From a virus, in IMG/VR virus record IMGVR_UViG_3300048131_000271, positions 1-38,514 of that record: 38,514 nt of DNA; one strand, written 5' to 3'. Each line of letters starts with the position of its first letter. Position 1 is the stretch's first letter. Made by a program: the position numbers and the translations under genes. A model generated the notes under the pieces. It searched no databases. It was given only the letters and a program-made list of their open reading frames with translations, and had not been told where the DNA came from. Shown in pieces: positions 15,093-23,339 of this stretch.

Positions 15093-16358
15093 TTACGCTT
15101 GGTTAAATAGCTGAATACCTGCCATCTCGGTATTGGTCAAGCCAGTACCGTAGCGGACATCCCAACGATACTTGCACGACAAGTCGTTAATTTCGCCTTG
15201 ACGCGAGTAGTAAATCGACACGCCAAGCTCAGTGGTTGCTTTCATCGTCATCATGCCGTCAAGCTCGCCCATCTCCATAGAGCTTGGTACGATTTCTAAC
15301 GCACCTTTGACAAACGCTGGGTTAGCGTATGCGCGTGTGGTGTTCAAGAATGTAATAGCTGCACCACTTGCAGGCGTTGCCGTTACGTTCTTATACGCTG
15401 TCTCGGCATCGGTTGCGTCAACATAGTCATCACAGATGATAGCTGGTGTGATTTCAATCGTTGAGCTATTGACCACATTAGCGACACGGAATGTTTTAAG
15501 ACGGCCTGTATCTTCACCGGTCTTATGATGAACCGCGTTAACACCTGCGATAGTAAAGGCGTCACCGACTTGTAAGTCACCAGTGGCAGCGATATTTAGC
15601 GTCATAAAGCGGTTATCAACGTTCTTTTTATCACCTGCTGCATCTTTGACTGTAGCTTTTGGCATATGGCGCTGATCTGCACCTGCTACCGTTACACTGG
15701 TCGCTGTTGCGGCGGGCAACCATAGCGCTGACTTGTTTTTGTACGTGTCAAAGTTAGCTGCTTCACCAATGTATGATTTCTCATAGGCCGATAGTGTCTT
15801 ATCTTTGAGCAACAAACGGTTAGCTAAATCGCCAGTCATACCGTTGTAGTCGCGTGTTGAGTAAAAGATAGCGCGGTCACCATCGGGCACGCCTTGCTCA
15901 TCAAATAGCGCTTCCATATCAGCAACGTCATCATAGCCGCTTGCCTTACCTGCTTTGGCGTCAACAATAGAGCCAAGCAAAGCCACTTTTTGCTGTGCTG
16001 AGATATTGATAGCGCCTGCTAATGCGGATTTTGCACCGCGTCCGATACGGTCAAGCATCGTACCATCACGTAGCTCATAGGCATTGATCGAGCCGGGCAC
16101 TACTTTGTGCTGGTTAACAGTAATAGGCACTGCCATCTCGACCTTGCCTTTAAAGTTGCCAGTCTGGTCAATACCATCATAAACTTTGTGCTGGATAGGC
16201 TGCGGCACCCAAATGCGGTCAGCGCTACGTGCTGCATTGGTGGGCGTACCTAAGTCGCGGCGCTCAGCGGCTTGTGCAATGACAAGTGAGTCATCAAAGT
16301 CAGCCAGCACCTCGTCAAACATGACGCGTTCTTCTTGTGTAAAGTCGTTCTTAGCCAT
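15093..16358 (-). CDS. major capsid protein (gp5-like, HK97 fold)
   Basis: A 421-residue protein, close to P22 gp5 (430). Features of the P22 coat family: an acidic N-terminal helix (EERVMFDEVLADFDDSLVIAQAAERRD), then RIWVPQPI, then VPITVNQHKVVPGSINAYELRD, and a late RWDVRYGTGLTNTEMAGIQL. The middle (about 220-330) is beta-rich with AGDKKNVDNRFMTLN, in the place of the inserted I-domain of P22 coat. It assembles around the scaffold encoded directly upstream. ATG 16358 has AGGAG nine bases upstream. Confidence 0.9.
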   Translation of the reverse strand: MAKNDFTQEERVMFDEVLADFDDSLVIAQAAERRDLGTPTNAARSADRIWVPQPIQHKVYDGIDQTGNFKGKVEMAVPITVNQHKVVPGSINAYELRDGTMLDRIGRGAKSALAGAINISAQQKVALLGSIVDAKAGKASGYDDVADMEALFDEQGVPDGDRAIFYSTRDYNGMTGDLANRLLLKDKTLSAYEKSYIGEAANFDTYKNKSALWLPAATATSVTVAGADQRHMPKATVKDAAGDKKNVDNRFMTLNIAATGDLQVGDAFTIAGVNAVHHKTGEDTGRLKTFRVANVVNSSTIEITPAIICDDYVDATDAETAYKNVTATPASGAAITFLNTTRAYANPAFVKGALEIVPSSMEMGELDGMMTMKATTELGVSIYYSRQGEINDLSCKYRWDVRYGTGLTNTEMAGIQLFNQA

Positions 16359-16376
16359 AACAGGCTCCTAAATAAG

Positions 16377-17234
16377 TTAATTTTTGCGTTGTGATTTGCG
16401 ATATGCAATGATTTTTGACCGATCACCCGTCTTGGCAGCTTCGGCTTCGAGCTTTGCCAACTGAGTATCTGCACCGCCGCCTGCGCCGCCTTGTAGGCTA
16501 TGCGTTTTAGGCTTCGGCTTAGTTTTGTTTCGTTTTACGTTTGACATTTGCATCTCCATTTGTCCGAGATTGTATGCAAACTCGACATCATTCATCTTTG
16601 CGAGTTCGTCTAGCTTATCGGGCGACTTACCCAGTGCCACGACTACACGCGCGGGATTTTTACAAGCGATTTTGATTAAACCTTGCTTGGTCGCTGGCAG
16701 TACATCAACAATGGATTGCTCAATCTCATTGTAATTCGGTACTTTAGCTTTGACCGCATCAGCATCAGCGTTATAGCGCTCATCGTACTGCTGGTATTTT
16801 GCTTGCTCAGCTTGTACTTGCGCTTCGTGCTCTGCTTTTTCTGCGTACCATCTTTCAAGGTCAGCGGCGTATTCGTCTTCACCCCAGTCGTGATCGTCAA
16901 GCGTTGGCTTCTCGCGCAATGCTTTCTGCTCAGGCTGTTGTGACTCGCGCTCTTTGAGCTGTCGCTTGAGTTCTCGGTTTTCCTTACGGACTTGCTTCAC
17001 CCACTCGGGCGCTTCTTGTCCGGCGTAAGGGTCTTTGTCGTCACTCGGCTCATCAAGACTAAACTCTAGCCAATCGTCATCTTGACTCTCGGCTTCGTCA
17101 TCGTCTTGTGCGTCCTCGGACGGCTCAGGTTCAGGCTCGCTATCATCGTCAGTATCTTGCTCATCGACAACCTCGTCATCGCCTTGCTCAATATCTTCGA
17201 CTTCTAACTCGTCTCTAATCTCTTCTATGCTCAT
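16377..17234 (-). CDS. scaffolding protein (gp8-like)
   Basis: A 285-residue protein. Residues 1-75 are extremely acidic (Asp/Glu/Gln/Ser), 75-180 are charged coiled coil and the C-terminus is basic (RNKTKPKPKTHSL, then ending KSQRKN), as in P22 gp8 (303 residues), whose basic helix-turn-helix tail binds the coat protein. It directs procapsid assembly and leaves before DNA packaging. ATG 17234 is chosen over ATG 17246, because GAGGT lies right before it and falls inside the longer frame. Confidence 0.8.
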   Translation of the reverse strand: MSIEEIRDELEVEDIEQGDDEVVDEQDTDDDSEPEPEPSEDAQDDDEAESQDDDWLEFSLDEPSDDKDPYAGQEAPEWVKQVRKENRELKRQLKERESQQPEQKALREKPTLDDHDWGEDEYAADLERWYAEKAEHEAQVQAEQAKYQQYDERYNADADAVKAKVPNYNEIEQSIVDVLPATKQGLIKIACKNPARVVVALGKSPDKLDELAKMNDVEFAYNLGQMEMQMSNVKRNKTKPKPKTHSLQGGAGGGADTQLAKLEAEAAKTGDRSKIIAYRKSQRKN

Positions 17235-17279
17235 GTCAAACCTCATATTTATAGCGTATGGACGCTGTTAGTTAAATTT

Positions 17280-17310
17280 TAGACAATAAAAAAGCCGCTA
17301 TTAAAGCGAC
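17280..17310 (-). terminator. intrinsic terminator between portal and scaffold genes
   Basis: On the minus strand AGTCGCT-TTAAT-AGCGGCT gives a 7-bp stem (one wobble) followed by TTTTTATTGTC. It overlaps the stop of the 40-residue ORF and carries the junction element GTCTAAAATTT. Confidence 0.75.
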
Positions 17311-17423
17311 TCTCTATCTTTCTGCTTTACGTCATGTGACAGCTTGTCATAATCCGCTTGATACTTATTTTCAAAGTAAATGATGATTTTCTCAACGACT
17401 AGCATTAGCAGTAACTTTCGCAT
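17301..17423 (-). CDS. 40-residue small ORF after the portal gene
   Basis: An ATG overlapping the portal stop (ATGTGATG) opens 40 codons beginning MRKLLLMLVVEKIIIYFENK and ending in a charged helix. GGAGG lies about 9 bases upstream, inside the portal gene, so translation is likely coupled. No family is recognised. The first 17 residues are hydrophobic enough for membrane association. The stop lies inside the terminator hairpin. Confidence 0.6.
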   Translation of the reverse strand: MRKLLLMLVVEKIIIYFENKYQADYDKLSHDVKQKDRESL

Positions 17424-19576
17424 CACATGTCCTCCATTGGCGGCAATCCATCAGGTAAGCCGCCCATCATGGCCATTTCCTCGGGGCTTGGCTGTTCAGG
17501 TGGCGTGACTTCTTGCTTAATCTGCTGCTCGTTAGCTAGCTGTGATTGCTGCATGGCTTGCAAAATAACCATCATTTCTTGCATGGTCTGCTGTTGTAGC
17601 ATCTGCTCTTTTTGCATATCGTAGAGCGTCTTAGCTGTGTCAGCGCGTGTTTCGTCAACTTCTGCTAGTGTTTTCTGGGTGTCAGCTTTCGCTTTCTCAG
17701 CGCTTGCCGTAGCTTTCGCCGCTTCTGCGATAAAGTATTGGTCTTGCACACTAGGCGGCTGGTTCTGCGCTGCTGCCTGAGCTTCTTGCATCTCTTTAGC
17801 TTCATCTTCATTCGGCTCGACAATCCCCATGCTGATTAACTGCTTACGTGCATACTGGCTCAAATCACGCATACCCTCGCCATCTTGGTTCATCAAAATA
17901 GTATTGAGTAACGCGCCTTGTTGCTGTGGGTCAGCAATCATCGGCACAAGATTGAGTAAGCGCTTAACTGTCTTATCACGCTGCGTTGCAAACGCTTCGC
18001 CAATATCAACCGACACTTTATAGCGTCCGTTCTGTAAGTCATTCTCGTAAGCGGTAGCGCCATCAATGATAGTCGGCTTATTAATCACAATGCGATTGTC
18101 GCTGTCATCGTGACCAACGCCGATCATCTCGCGGCTTTCCTCATCATAGACGACTTGAGCCTGTGATAACCAAATTCTGCCAACGTGTGCAATCGTCTTA
18201 GCAAAGTTGTCAAGATAGATATAGGCTTGCGCGTCAACTTTATCCTGCACCATCTCGACCGCTTCGGTTGAGACGTTAGAGACTAGCTGCTCGCCGTTTG
18301 CTTGATTGCCTGTCAGCTCACCGACAACGCCGCTCATTGACTCAATTAATGCGCCCATAGCTTGCGGTATCACTGGTGCTTTAGTGTAAGCCTGTGGCCC
18401 CGTGCTGACTATATTGCCTTGTGCATCTCTAACAGGGTGCAATGTAAGATATGGCAGCCTGTCAACGTCTTTACGCGCCCACTGGCGGCTATGGCCTTTA
18501 ATCTGCTCAGGTGTGACAATCGGTATCTCATCTTGTGGCTTACTTGCTAAGTCCATCAAGCCGGACATTTGCATATTGTATGCAATCTGAGCGTCACGAG
18601 ATAAGCGGACATGACCGCTAGTAACCTCACGGCCTGATACATACATACGCTTACCGTAGAATGGTGCTATCGGCAAATAAGTGCCTGCAATGACGCCCAT
18701 CTTTTCAATGATACCGCTACCGTCTAGCACATATCCTTTAATCACGCGCTCTTTGATAGTTTTATCTAGTATCAGCGTATAACCTTGCGCTAGTAGGCTC
18801 TCAAGCTCTTGCTCATAGTCTTTATCGTCTTTGTATAGCGTGACCGGCTCATCTTCATGTTGATGCTCTAATTTGACAATATCGCGCTTGGTTTCATCAA
18901 CCACGTAATGCTCAGCGACTTTGACGTTATCGCCATCGCGCCAATCAAACTGCATACCATCCAAGCTATCAAAGGTCATCGGCTCTTTTTTGTACTTACG
19001 GCGATACTCAGCACTCGACATAGAGACAACAACAGTTACGTGACGCGCATCAGCCTTGTCGTACCGCTTCGCGCCGCTATCCCAATAGACCATACTGTCA
19101 GCTTCGTGGATAGGCTTAAAGCGTATGCGTTGTTTGTCGTCATCTTCGCCGTATTCATCTTCGTATTCAGGTAAGACTTGAATAGCACCAATGCCGCCTG
19201 ATATACCCTCCATAAATGCGGTGCTATAGGCTTCATCAGCGTTACTATCGCGCTCATCACCGCGAAACAGGTCTTGCAGTCGCTCCGCTGTGTCAGCGTC
19301 AGCAATATTATTAAGCGGTCTAAAATCTACCGTAAAGCGGTTCTTTGCCCACTCAGTGTAGATGCGGACTACTGATAGCTGTATCTTGTTAAACTCGTAT
19401 TTAGGACGGTTAGCAAACTGCAAGCCAATATCACCGTCCCACTGAGCGCCATTAACGAAACAAAAGCGGCGATCATTGTAACTCTCTAACTGATTACTCT
19501 GAGACTGGTCATAGTCAATATCGATACGCTCAAGCATATCAGTATGCAACTGACTGTCTTTATCTGATTTGCTCAT
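17423..19576 (-). CDS. portal protein (gp1-like)
   Basis: A 717-residue protein, matching P22 gp1 (725). Typical segments are NDRRFCFVNGAQWDGDIG near residue 30, NKIQLSVVRIYTEWAKNRFTVDF near 65-85, ADTAERLQDLFRGDERDSNADEAYSTAFMEGISGGIGAIQV at 93-135 and a middle part ending GVVGELTGNQANGEQLVSNVS. The C-terminal 130 residues form a long Gln/Ala/Met-rich helix, the equivalent of the P22 portal barrel. Twelve subunits form the DNA entry channel and engage TerL. The start follows the terminase by a few bases, with only a weak RBS (GGTAA). Confidence 0.9.
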   Translation of the reverse strand: MSKSDKDSQLHTDMLERIDIDYDQSQSNQLESYNDRRFCFVNGAQWDGDIGLQFANRPKYEFNKIQLSVVRIYTEWAKNRFTVDFRPLNNIADADTAERLQDLFRGDERDSNADEAYSTAFMEGISGGIGAIQVLPEYEDEYGEDDDKQRIRFKPIHEADSMVYWDSGAKRYDKADARHVTVVVSMSSAEYRRKYKKEPMTFDSLDGMQFDWRDGDNVKVAEHYVVDETKRDIVKLEHQHEDEPVTLYKDDKDYEQELESLLAQGYTLILDKTIKERVIKGYVLDGSGIIEKMGVIAGTYLPIAPFYGKRMYVSGREVTSGHVRLSRDAQIAYNMQMSGLMDLASKPQDEIPIVTPEQIKGHSRQWARKDVDRLPYLTLHPVRDAQGNIVSTGPQAYTKAPVIPQAMGALIESMSGVVGELTGNQANGEQLVSNVSTEAVEMVQDKVDAQAYIYLDNFAKTIAHVGRIWLSQAQVVYDEESREMIGVGHDDSDNRIVINKPTIIDGATAYENDLQNGRYKVSVDIGEAFATQRDKTVKRLLNLVPMIADPQQQGALLNTILMNQDGEGMRDLSQYARKQLISMGIVEPNEDEAKEMQEAQAAAQNQPPSVQDQYFIAEAAKATASAEKAKADTQKTLAEVDETRADTAKTLYDMQKEQMLQQQTMQEMMVILQAMQQSQLANEQQIKQEVTPPEQPSPEEMAMMGGLPDGLPPMEDM

Positions 19577-19582
19577 AGTTTA

Positions 19583-21004
19583 TTACCAATAATTAACTGT
19601 GGTAGGGATAGGTTCGATGGGTGCGTCGTCTTGTAACTCAAAGTCAAACAGCGTATTAAATGCGTCTGCTGATCCGTCAACTTGGTCATCGTTAGCACCA
19701 AGTGGGAATAATTTAAGCTCATCAATATAGGCTTTGTTCCAGTCACCGCGTATCAAGCGCACGTTACCTGCATTGACTTGCGCCGCAAATGGCTCAGCGC
19801 GTGTAATCTTGTCACCGCTAACTGGCAGTACAGACACGTTAAAACCTGCCAAAAGCCTTGTGTAGCTCTTAGCTTGGTCTTTACCTGCTTGCCCGGGGTC
19901 TTGTGGTAGTCTAATTCGTGTCAGCTTGCCGTCAAGCTCTGCGGTCAGCTTAATAGTTGCTCTAACTTCGCTGCTATCCCATTGACCGCGCTCAACGTCC
20001 TCAACGTAAAAATAGCCGTCACCACCGTCCGTAATTTTGGGTCCGGCTGTGTAATCACCATCACTGGCAGTTGATGCTAAATCCCAACCACGACATGACT
20101 TTTTAGCAGTGGCAGGCAGTGCATCGGCAATCTCAATCATGCCAACTTTAAATTCGCCGCCCTCGCCTGGTGTTGGTTCTTGCTGGTATTGCCCCGCAAA
20201 CATATACGGTTGCGCTTCCTGCATGGCTTTGAGTTTGGCGACATCGTGCTTTTCAGGCCATAAGGCGCTACCGTCCGGCTGTAATGCTGGCATTTTAAGC
20301 AACTCCCAATCATCGTCATCATTGCCCGTCATAAGCCAGCCTGTTAAATCATCTTCATGCAATCGCTGCATGATAATAATCATCGGCGTGCGTATCGGGT
20401 CATTGAGCCGTGATTTTAGCGTCTCCGCAAACCATTCTTGTACGTTCTGTCTGCGCTTCTTACTGCGCGCTTCACTCGCCTTATGCGGGTCATCGACTAG
20501 AATTGCGCCGCCGAACGACTCGCGCATCTTACCAGCACCGTAACCGGTCATCGTACCGCCGACACCAGCGGAATAACTCACGCCGCCATCGGTCGTACCC
20601 CAATGGCCTTTTGCGTCTTTGTCGCTTGATACTTTAGTTTCAGGGAATAACTCTTGATACGCTTCGGTTTTGATTAAGTCGCGCGCTTGAGCGTTGTAGT
20701 TATGTGCTAGATCAGCACTGTATGACGTATAGATAAACTCACTATCGGGCGTTCTACCCATGCACCAAGCGATAAAGTTAACAATGACCAATTCAGTTTT
20801 AGAGTAGCGCGGTGGTATGTTAATGATTAAGCGCGTCTTTTTACCCTCATAAACCGCTTCTAATGCTTTGCAGATACGCTCATGGTGCCAGTTGTGCATC
20901 CACTTGTAGTTACGGCGCTTATAAAACATATAGCGGCTAAACCAGTAGAAATCAGTGCGTGCTAGAGTTTGGAAGGCGAGTAAGTCGAGCGCATTAGTAG
21001 TCAT
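19583..21004 (-). CDS. terminase large subunit
   Basis: A 473-residue packaging motor. The ATPase domain shows a variant Walker A (PPRYSKTELV near residue 66-75), the Walker B ILVDDPHK near 168-175 and a coupling motif (MIIIMQRLHEDDLTGWL). The nuclease domain begins with GWDLASTASDGDYTAG near 305-320 (metal-binding Asp) and continues with LPQDPGQAGKDQAKS. This is the P22/Sf6-like terminase large family. It overlaps the small-subunit gene by 11 bp and has AAAAGGG just before ATG. Confidence 0.93.
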   Translation of the reverse strand: MTTNALDLLAFQTLARTDFYWFSRYMFYKRRNYKWMHNWHHERICKALEAVYEGKKTRLIINIPPRYSKTELVIVNFIAWCMGRTPDSEFIYTSYSADLAHNYNAQARDLIKTEAYQELFPETKVSSDKDAKGHWGTTDGGVSYSAGVGGTMTGYGAGKMRESFGGAILVDDPHKASEARSKKRRQNVQEWFAETLKSRLNDPIRTPMIIIMQRLHEDDLTGWLMTGNDDDDWELLKMPALQPDGSALWPEKHDVAKLKAMQEAQPYMFAGQYQQEPTPGEGGEFKVGMIEIADALPATAKKSCRGWDLASTASDGDYTAGPKITDGGDGYFYVEDVERGQWDSSEVRATIKLTAELDGKLTRIRLPQDPGQAGKDQAKSYTRLLAGFNVSVLPVSGDKITRAEPFAAQVNAGNVRLIRGDWNKAYIDELKLFPLGANDDQVDGSADAFNTLFDFELQDDAPIEPIPTTVNYW

Positions 21005-21650
21005 CCCTTTTCTCGCTCATTCTTTGTATGACTTGTTCGGGCGTAAGATGTACCGTTTCGATTGGTCCACCATCTGCGCCAGTGTGCTGCACCGTATCTT
21101 TAAACATACCCAAATGACGCGCCACGTTATCGAGTGCTTTCATGCGGTCCACTGTCTGCACCTCGATACCAAACTTGGTTTCTTTAGCGCCCTGGTATAG
21201 CAGCTTCGCGGCTGGTGATAGTTTGCTAGTATCAGCAATGTGCACATGGGGCGCACCCTCACCGCGACAGATACCACAATCAGGATTAGGCTCACAGCTT
21301 GGATCAATCTCTCGACCGTCACTATCATCGTCCAGTGTGACGCTATCACCATAACAATAGCCGCAAGCAACACGCCTTACACTAGACAGCTCGTTATAGT
21401 CAGCGTTGGCAATCTGCCACCACATCGTCACAACTTGATCTTGTGTGATAAATAGGCGCTCTTTACGCTCTGCGATAGCTGTATTGATAGCTTCAATCAC
21501 GCGCTTGTCTTTTAGCAGTCTATGCGCTTGCTGAGCGGGTTTTTTATCACTGTACCCTGCTCTAAGTACCGCTTCACTGCCGTTAAAATCTATAATGTAC
21601 TCATCAACAAATAACTGCATCTTACCAGTGAGCTTTTTATCTTTTGACAT
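20994..21650 (-). CDS. terminase small subunit
   Basis: A 218-residue protein of the Terminase_2 type. An N-terminal HTH lies at residues about 8-60 (KMQLFVDEYIIDFNGSEAVLRAGYS, then KKPAQQAHRLLKDKRVIEAI). The middle contains Cys pairs (CGYC near 97 and CEPNPDCGIC near 121-130), suggesting a zinc knuckle, as seen in related phages. Residues 140-218 carry the LSPAAKLLYQGAKETKFGIEVQ block. It recognises the packaging site and recruits TerL. ATG 21650 is chosen because AGGAGG lies 5 bases before it; the GTG two codons upstream overlaps the Shine-Dalgarno. Confidence 0.88.
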   Translation of the reverse strand: MSKDKKLTGKMQLFVDEYIIDFNGSEAVLRAGYSDKKPAQQAHRLLKDKRVIEAINTAIAERKERLFITQDQVVTMWWQIANADYNELSSVRRVACGYCYGDSVTLDDDSDGREIDPSCEPNPDCGICRGEGAPHVHIADTSKLSPAAKLLYQGAKETKFGIEVQTVDRMKALDNVARHLGMFKDTVQHTGADGGPIETVHLTPEQVIQRMSEKRDDY

Positions 21651-21668
21651 GCTCACCTCCTAAGCGAG

Positions 21669-21812
21669 TTATTTATTAATCATTGCGAGCCACCGCTGCG
21701 CGTCTTTATTGCCGCGATTGGCTCTATCACGTAACGTCTTTAACCTATGCGCTTTGAGCGCGTCAGTGCTGTCTTTAGCACGATAACTGTCGTATAGCTC
21801 TTGGTTGCTCAT
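21669..21812 (-). CDS. 47-residue small ORF upstream of terS
   Basis: ATG 21812 opens 47 codons, product starting MSNQELYDSYRAKDSTDALK and ending RGNKDAQRWLAMINK. It is highly charged and helical, and ends 18 bases before the terS start. AGGGA lies about 7 bases upstream. Its compact basic helices suggest a small DNA-associated protein (packaging accessory or HNH remnant position), but no family is recognised. It is the first gene after the double terminator. Confidence 0.6.
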   Translation of the reverse strand: MSNQELYDSYRAKDSTDALKAHRLKTLRDRANRGNKDAQRWLAMINK

Positions 21813-21837
21813 AGCGTCCCTGCTAAGTTATAGGCAT

Positions 21838-21865
21838 AAAAAAGCCCACGCGGTTAAACGTGGGC
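21838..21865 (-). terminator. second of two tandem intrinsic terminators before late genes
   Basis: On the minus strand GCCCACG-(8 nt)-CGTGGGC forms a perfect 7-bp stem (21844-21865) followed by six T. It directly precedes the late operon. Confidence 0.85.
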
Positions 21866-21879
21866 AAATCGTAGGTAAT

Positions 21880-21910
21880 AAAAAAGGCGGCTAGTTAATT
21901 CTAGTCGCCT
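21880..21910 (-). terminator. first of two tandem intrinsic terminators before late genes
   Basis: On the minus strand AGGCGACTAG-AATTAA-CTAGCCGCCT forms a 10-bp stem with one wobble (21885-21910), followed by TTTTTATTA. Two strong terminators within 75 bp between the early and late genes match the tR' position of lambdoid phages. Confidence 0.87.
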
Positions 21911-21959
21911 AAATAAGTTGGCATTACATACAACAAACGCCAGTGTAGTAAATATAGCA

Positions 21960-22529
21960 CTAACTGTTATCAAGGGTCAAGTTATGTCTATACTTACCGA
22001 CATCCCAATTAACCTCATTCATCAAATCCTCAATATCATCAAGCATGGCCTTTTCATATTTGCACCAAATCTGCGAGTAAGTGCTTGCTTTAACCTCAAT
22101 ACCACTGAACAGCAAACGCCCCTCGACTGAGTACAAGCACCATAGATCATATAGCTCAAAATGCAGCGCCATACGCGCCATTAGCCGCGCAAGCTCTGTT
22201 AGTGAGTAAATGCCCTTTGGTGACGCCCTCTTGTCCTCTGTGCAGCGCTCAACCATCTTGGCGGCTAGATGCTCGACAACATGGTTAAAACACTCTGACC
22301 AATCCCAGCGCTCGTTTTTACCCCATACAATGAGAGACGCTAATGACTTAGCGACCGGCTCTTTGATTACTGCCAGTGCTGCGCTCTTATCTTCCCATGT
22401 GACTTCAGGAGGTAAGCCGCCGGCACCGATGTCAAACTTGACTGTCTTAGCGCCCAATCCTTGCGTTACCCAGCCGTTGATTTCTAGGCGCTCACTGGTT
22501 GCAAATCGTCTTGTGATTATGTCGGTCAT
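21960..22529 (-). CDS. unknown early protein at the position of a late-gene regulator
   Basis: A 189-residue soluble protein. No family is recognised with certainty. Residues about 70-120 are helical with conserved-looking Trp/Cys/His (WDWSECFNHVVEHLAAKMVERC), and residues about 155-185 (TYSQIWCKYEKAMLDDIEDLMNEV) form another helical unit. It is the last gene of the leftward early operon and lies just upstream of two tandem terminators and the late genes, exactly where lambdoid phages encode Q antiterminators. An antiterminator or late activator is thus plausible but unproven. Its ATG overlaps the stop of the 53-residue ORF (ATGA type). Confidence 0.7.
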   Translation of the reverse strand: MTDIITRRFATSERLEINGWVTQGLGAKTVKFDIGAGGLPPEVTWEDKSAALAVIKEPVAKSLASLIVWGKNERWDWSECFNHVVEHLAAKMVERCTEDKRASPKGIYSLTELARLMARMALHFELYDLWCLYSVEGRLLFSGIEVKASTYSQIWCKYEKAMLDDIEDLMNEVNWDVGKYRHNLTLDNS

Positions 22530-22687
22530 TCGCTACTCTCCAAAGTAAACTGCTCTAAAAATTCATGCTTAAATAGCGGCTTGATAAATCCGTTTTCTTG
22601 ATAGTGCACGTAGTAATCGTCGACTCGCAGTACGAGCACGGCTTGCGCTGACTCTTTGTTTATATAGATTTGGCCTTTAGTGATCAT
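22526..22687 (-). CDS. 53-residue small ORF
   Basis: ATG 22687 opens 53 codons, product beginning MITKGQIYINKESAQAVLVL and continuing with VDDYYVHYQENGF. It overlaps the upstream gene's stop (ATGA) and uses GAGGAA as RBS, and its own stop overlaps the next start. It looks like a single small beta-barrel of the type seen in short phage proteins (DUF4222-like). The pattern resembles the N-terminal 60 residues of the upstream nucleotide-hydrolase-like protein, suggesting a shared fold. Confidence 0.65.
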   Translation of the reverse strand: MITKGQIYINKESAQAVLVLRVDDYYVHYQENGFIKPLFKHEFLEQFTLESSE

Positions 22688-23166
22688 TGGTGTTCCTCGC
22701 TATCAAACCACATCAAAAACATAAGGCAGCAGATAGCGTGTGCTAAATGCGGCAATCCTGTCTCGCTATCTCTAAGCTCGCCGTTATACCATGCGTCAAT
22801 ATGACGTAACGCTGCATCGTAGTAGCGTGTGCGAGCGTTTGGCACTTTTTGCCAGTTGTTGTCTGCGTACTTTTGACTGCCAAACTCTAAAACATCGACC
22901 ACGCTGTTAACTGTACCTGTCGGCAGTAGCGAGTATCGCCGCTTTGCGCTGTCGTCTTTGCGTCCTTGCTCATTCACCATTTCCGGCACTGGATCAAAAC
23001 GTGCTAAAAAATCAGACCTCTTAATCCAAACCCTGCCGTTACCGCTACGACTGTCAACCCACACCATGTCATCGCCGCCATCATGTGCTACTTCCACTTT
23101 AACAATCTTGCGAACATCGCCGTCCGCCTTTTCGCGCCATTTACTACCAATCTCAACATCACTCAC
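22684..23166 (-). CDS. dATP/dGTP diphosphohydrolase-like protein with N-terminal small beta domain
   Basis: A 160-residue protein. Residues about 5-60 form a small beta domain (GSKWREKADGDVRKIVKV, then MVWVDSRSG, then WIKRSDFLARF). Residues about 67-155 match the phage dATP/dGTP diphosphohydrolase N-terminal family: GRKDDSAKRRYSLLP, then VLEFGSQKYADNNWQKV, then YYDAALRHIDAWYNGELRD and ETGLPHLAHAICCLMFL. The family is all-alpha and MazG-related, and would adjust purine dNTP pools. GTG 23166 is the likely start: AAGGAGAGA lies just upstream and inside the longer ATG-started frame (23187). Confidence 0.8.
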   Translation of the reverse strand: MSDVEIGSKWREKADGDVRKIVKVEVAHDGGDDMVWVDSRSGNGRVWIKRSDFLARFDPVPEMVNEQGRKDDSAKRRYSLLPTGTVNSVVDVLEFGSQKYADNNWQKVPNARTRYYDAALRHIDAWYNGELRDSETGLPHLAHAICCLMFLMWFDSEEHQ

Positions 23167-23209
23167 AACTCTCTCCTTAATAAACATTCATGAACATCAA
23201 TATACTTTT

Positions 23210-23245
23210 CTATACTTTATCCGGCGCTCCTTCCAAGCAAGGTCA
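23210..23245 (-). promoter_or_regulatory. possible sigma70 promoter for the 23166 operon
   Basis: On the minus strand TTGGAA is followed, 16 bases later, by TATAGA, upstream of the GTG start at 23166. It would drive the downstream early genes separately from the Cro promoter. The match is moderate only. Confidence 0.3.
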
Positions 23246-23339
23246 CGGCTCCGGCGCGAATTAAACAGTTATTAACTTTTGTTCGGTATTACTCCCCTTT
23301 TATTTCTTTTCTTACAACTAAAAAAATAAATAAATAAGG

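Noticed and set aside
22684-23166. 2-aminoadenine (Z) genome system
   Set aside because: Only a dATP/dGTP hydrolase-like gene is present; I see no PurZ-like synthase and no DatZ-type dATPase, so a Z genome is not supported.
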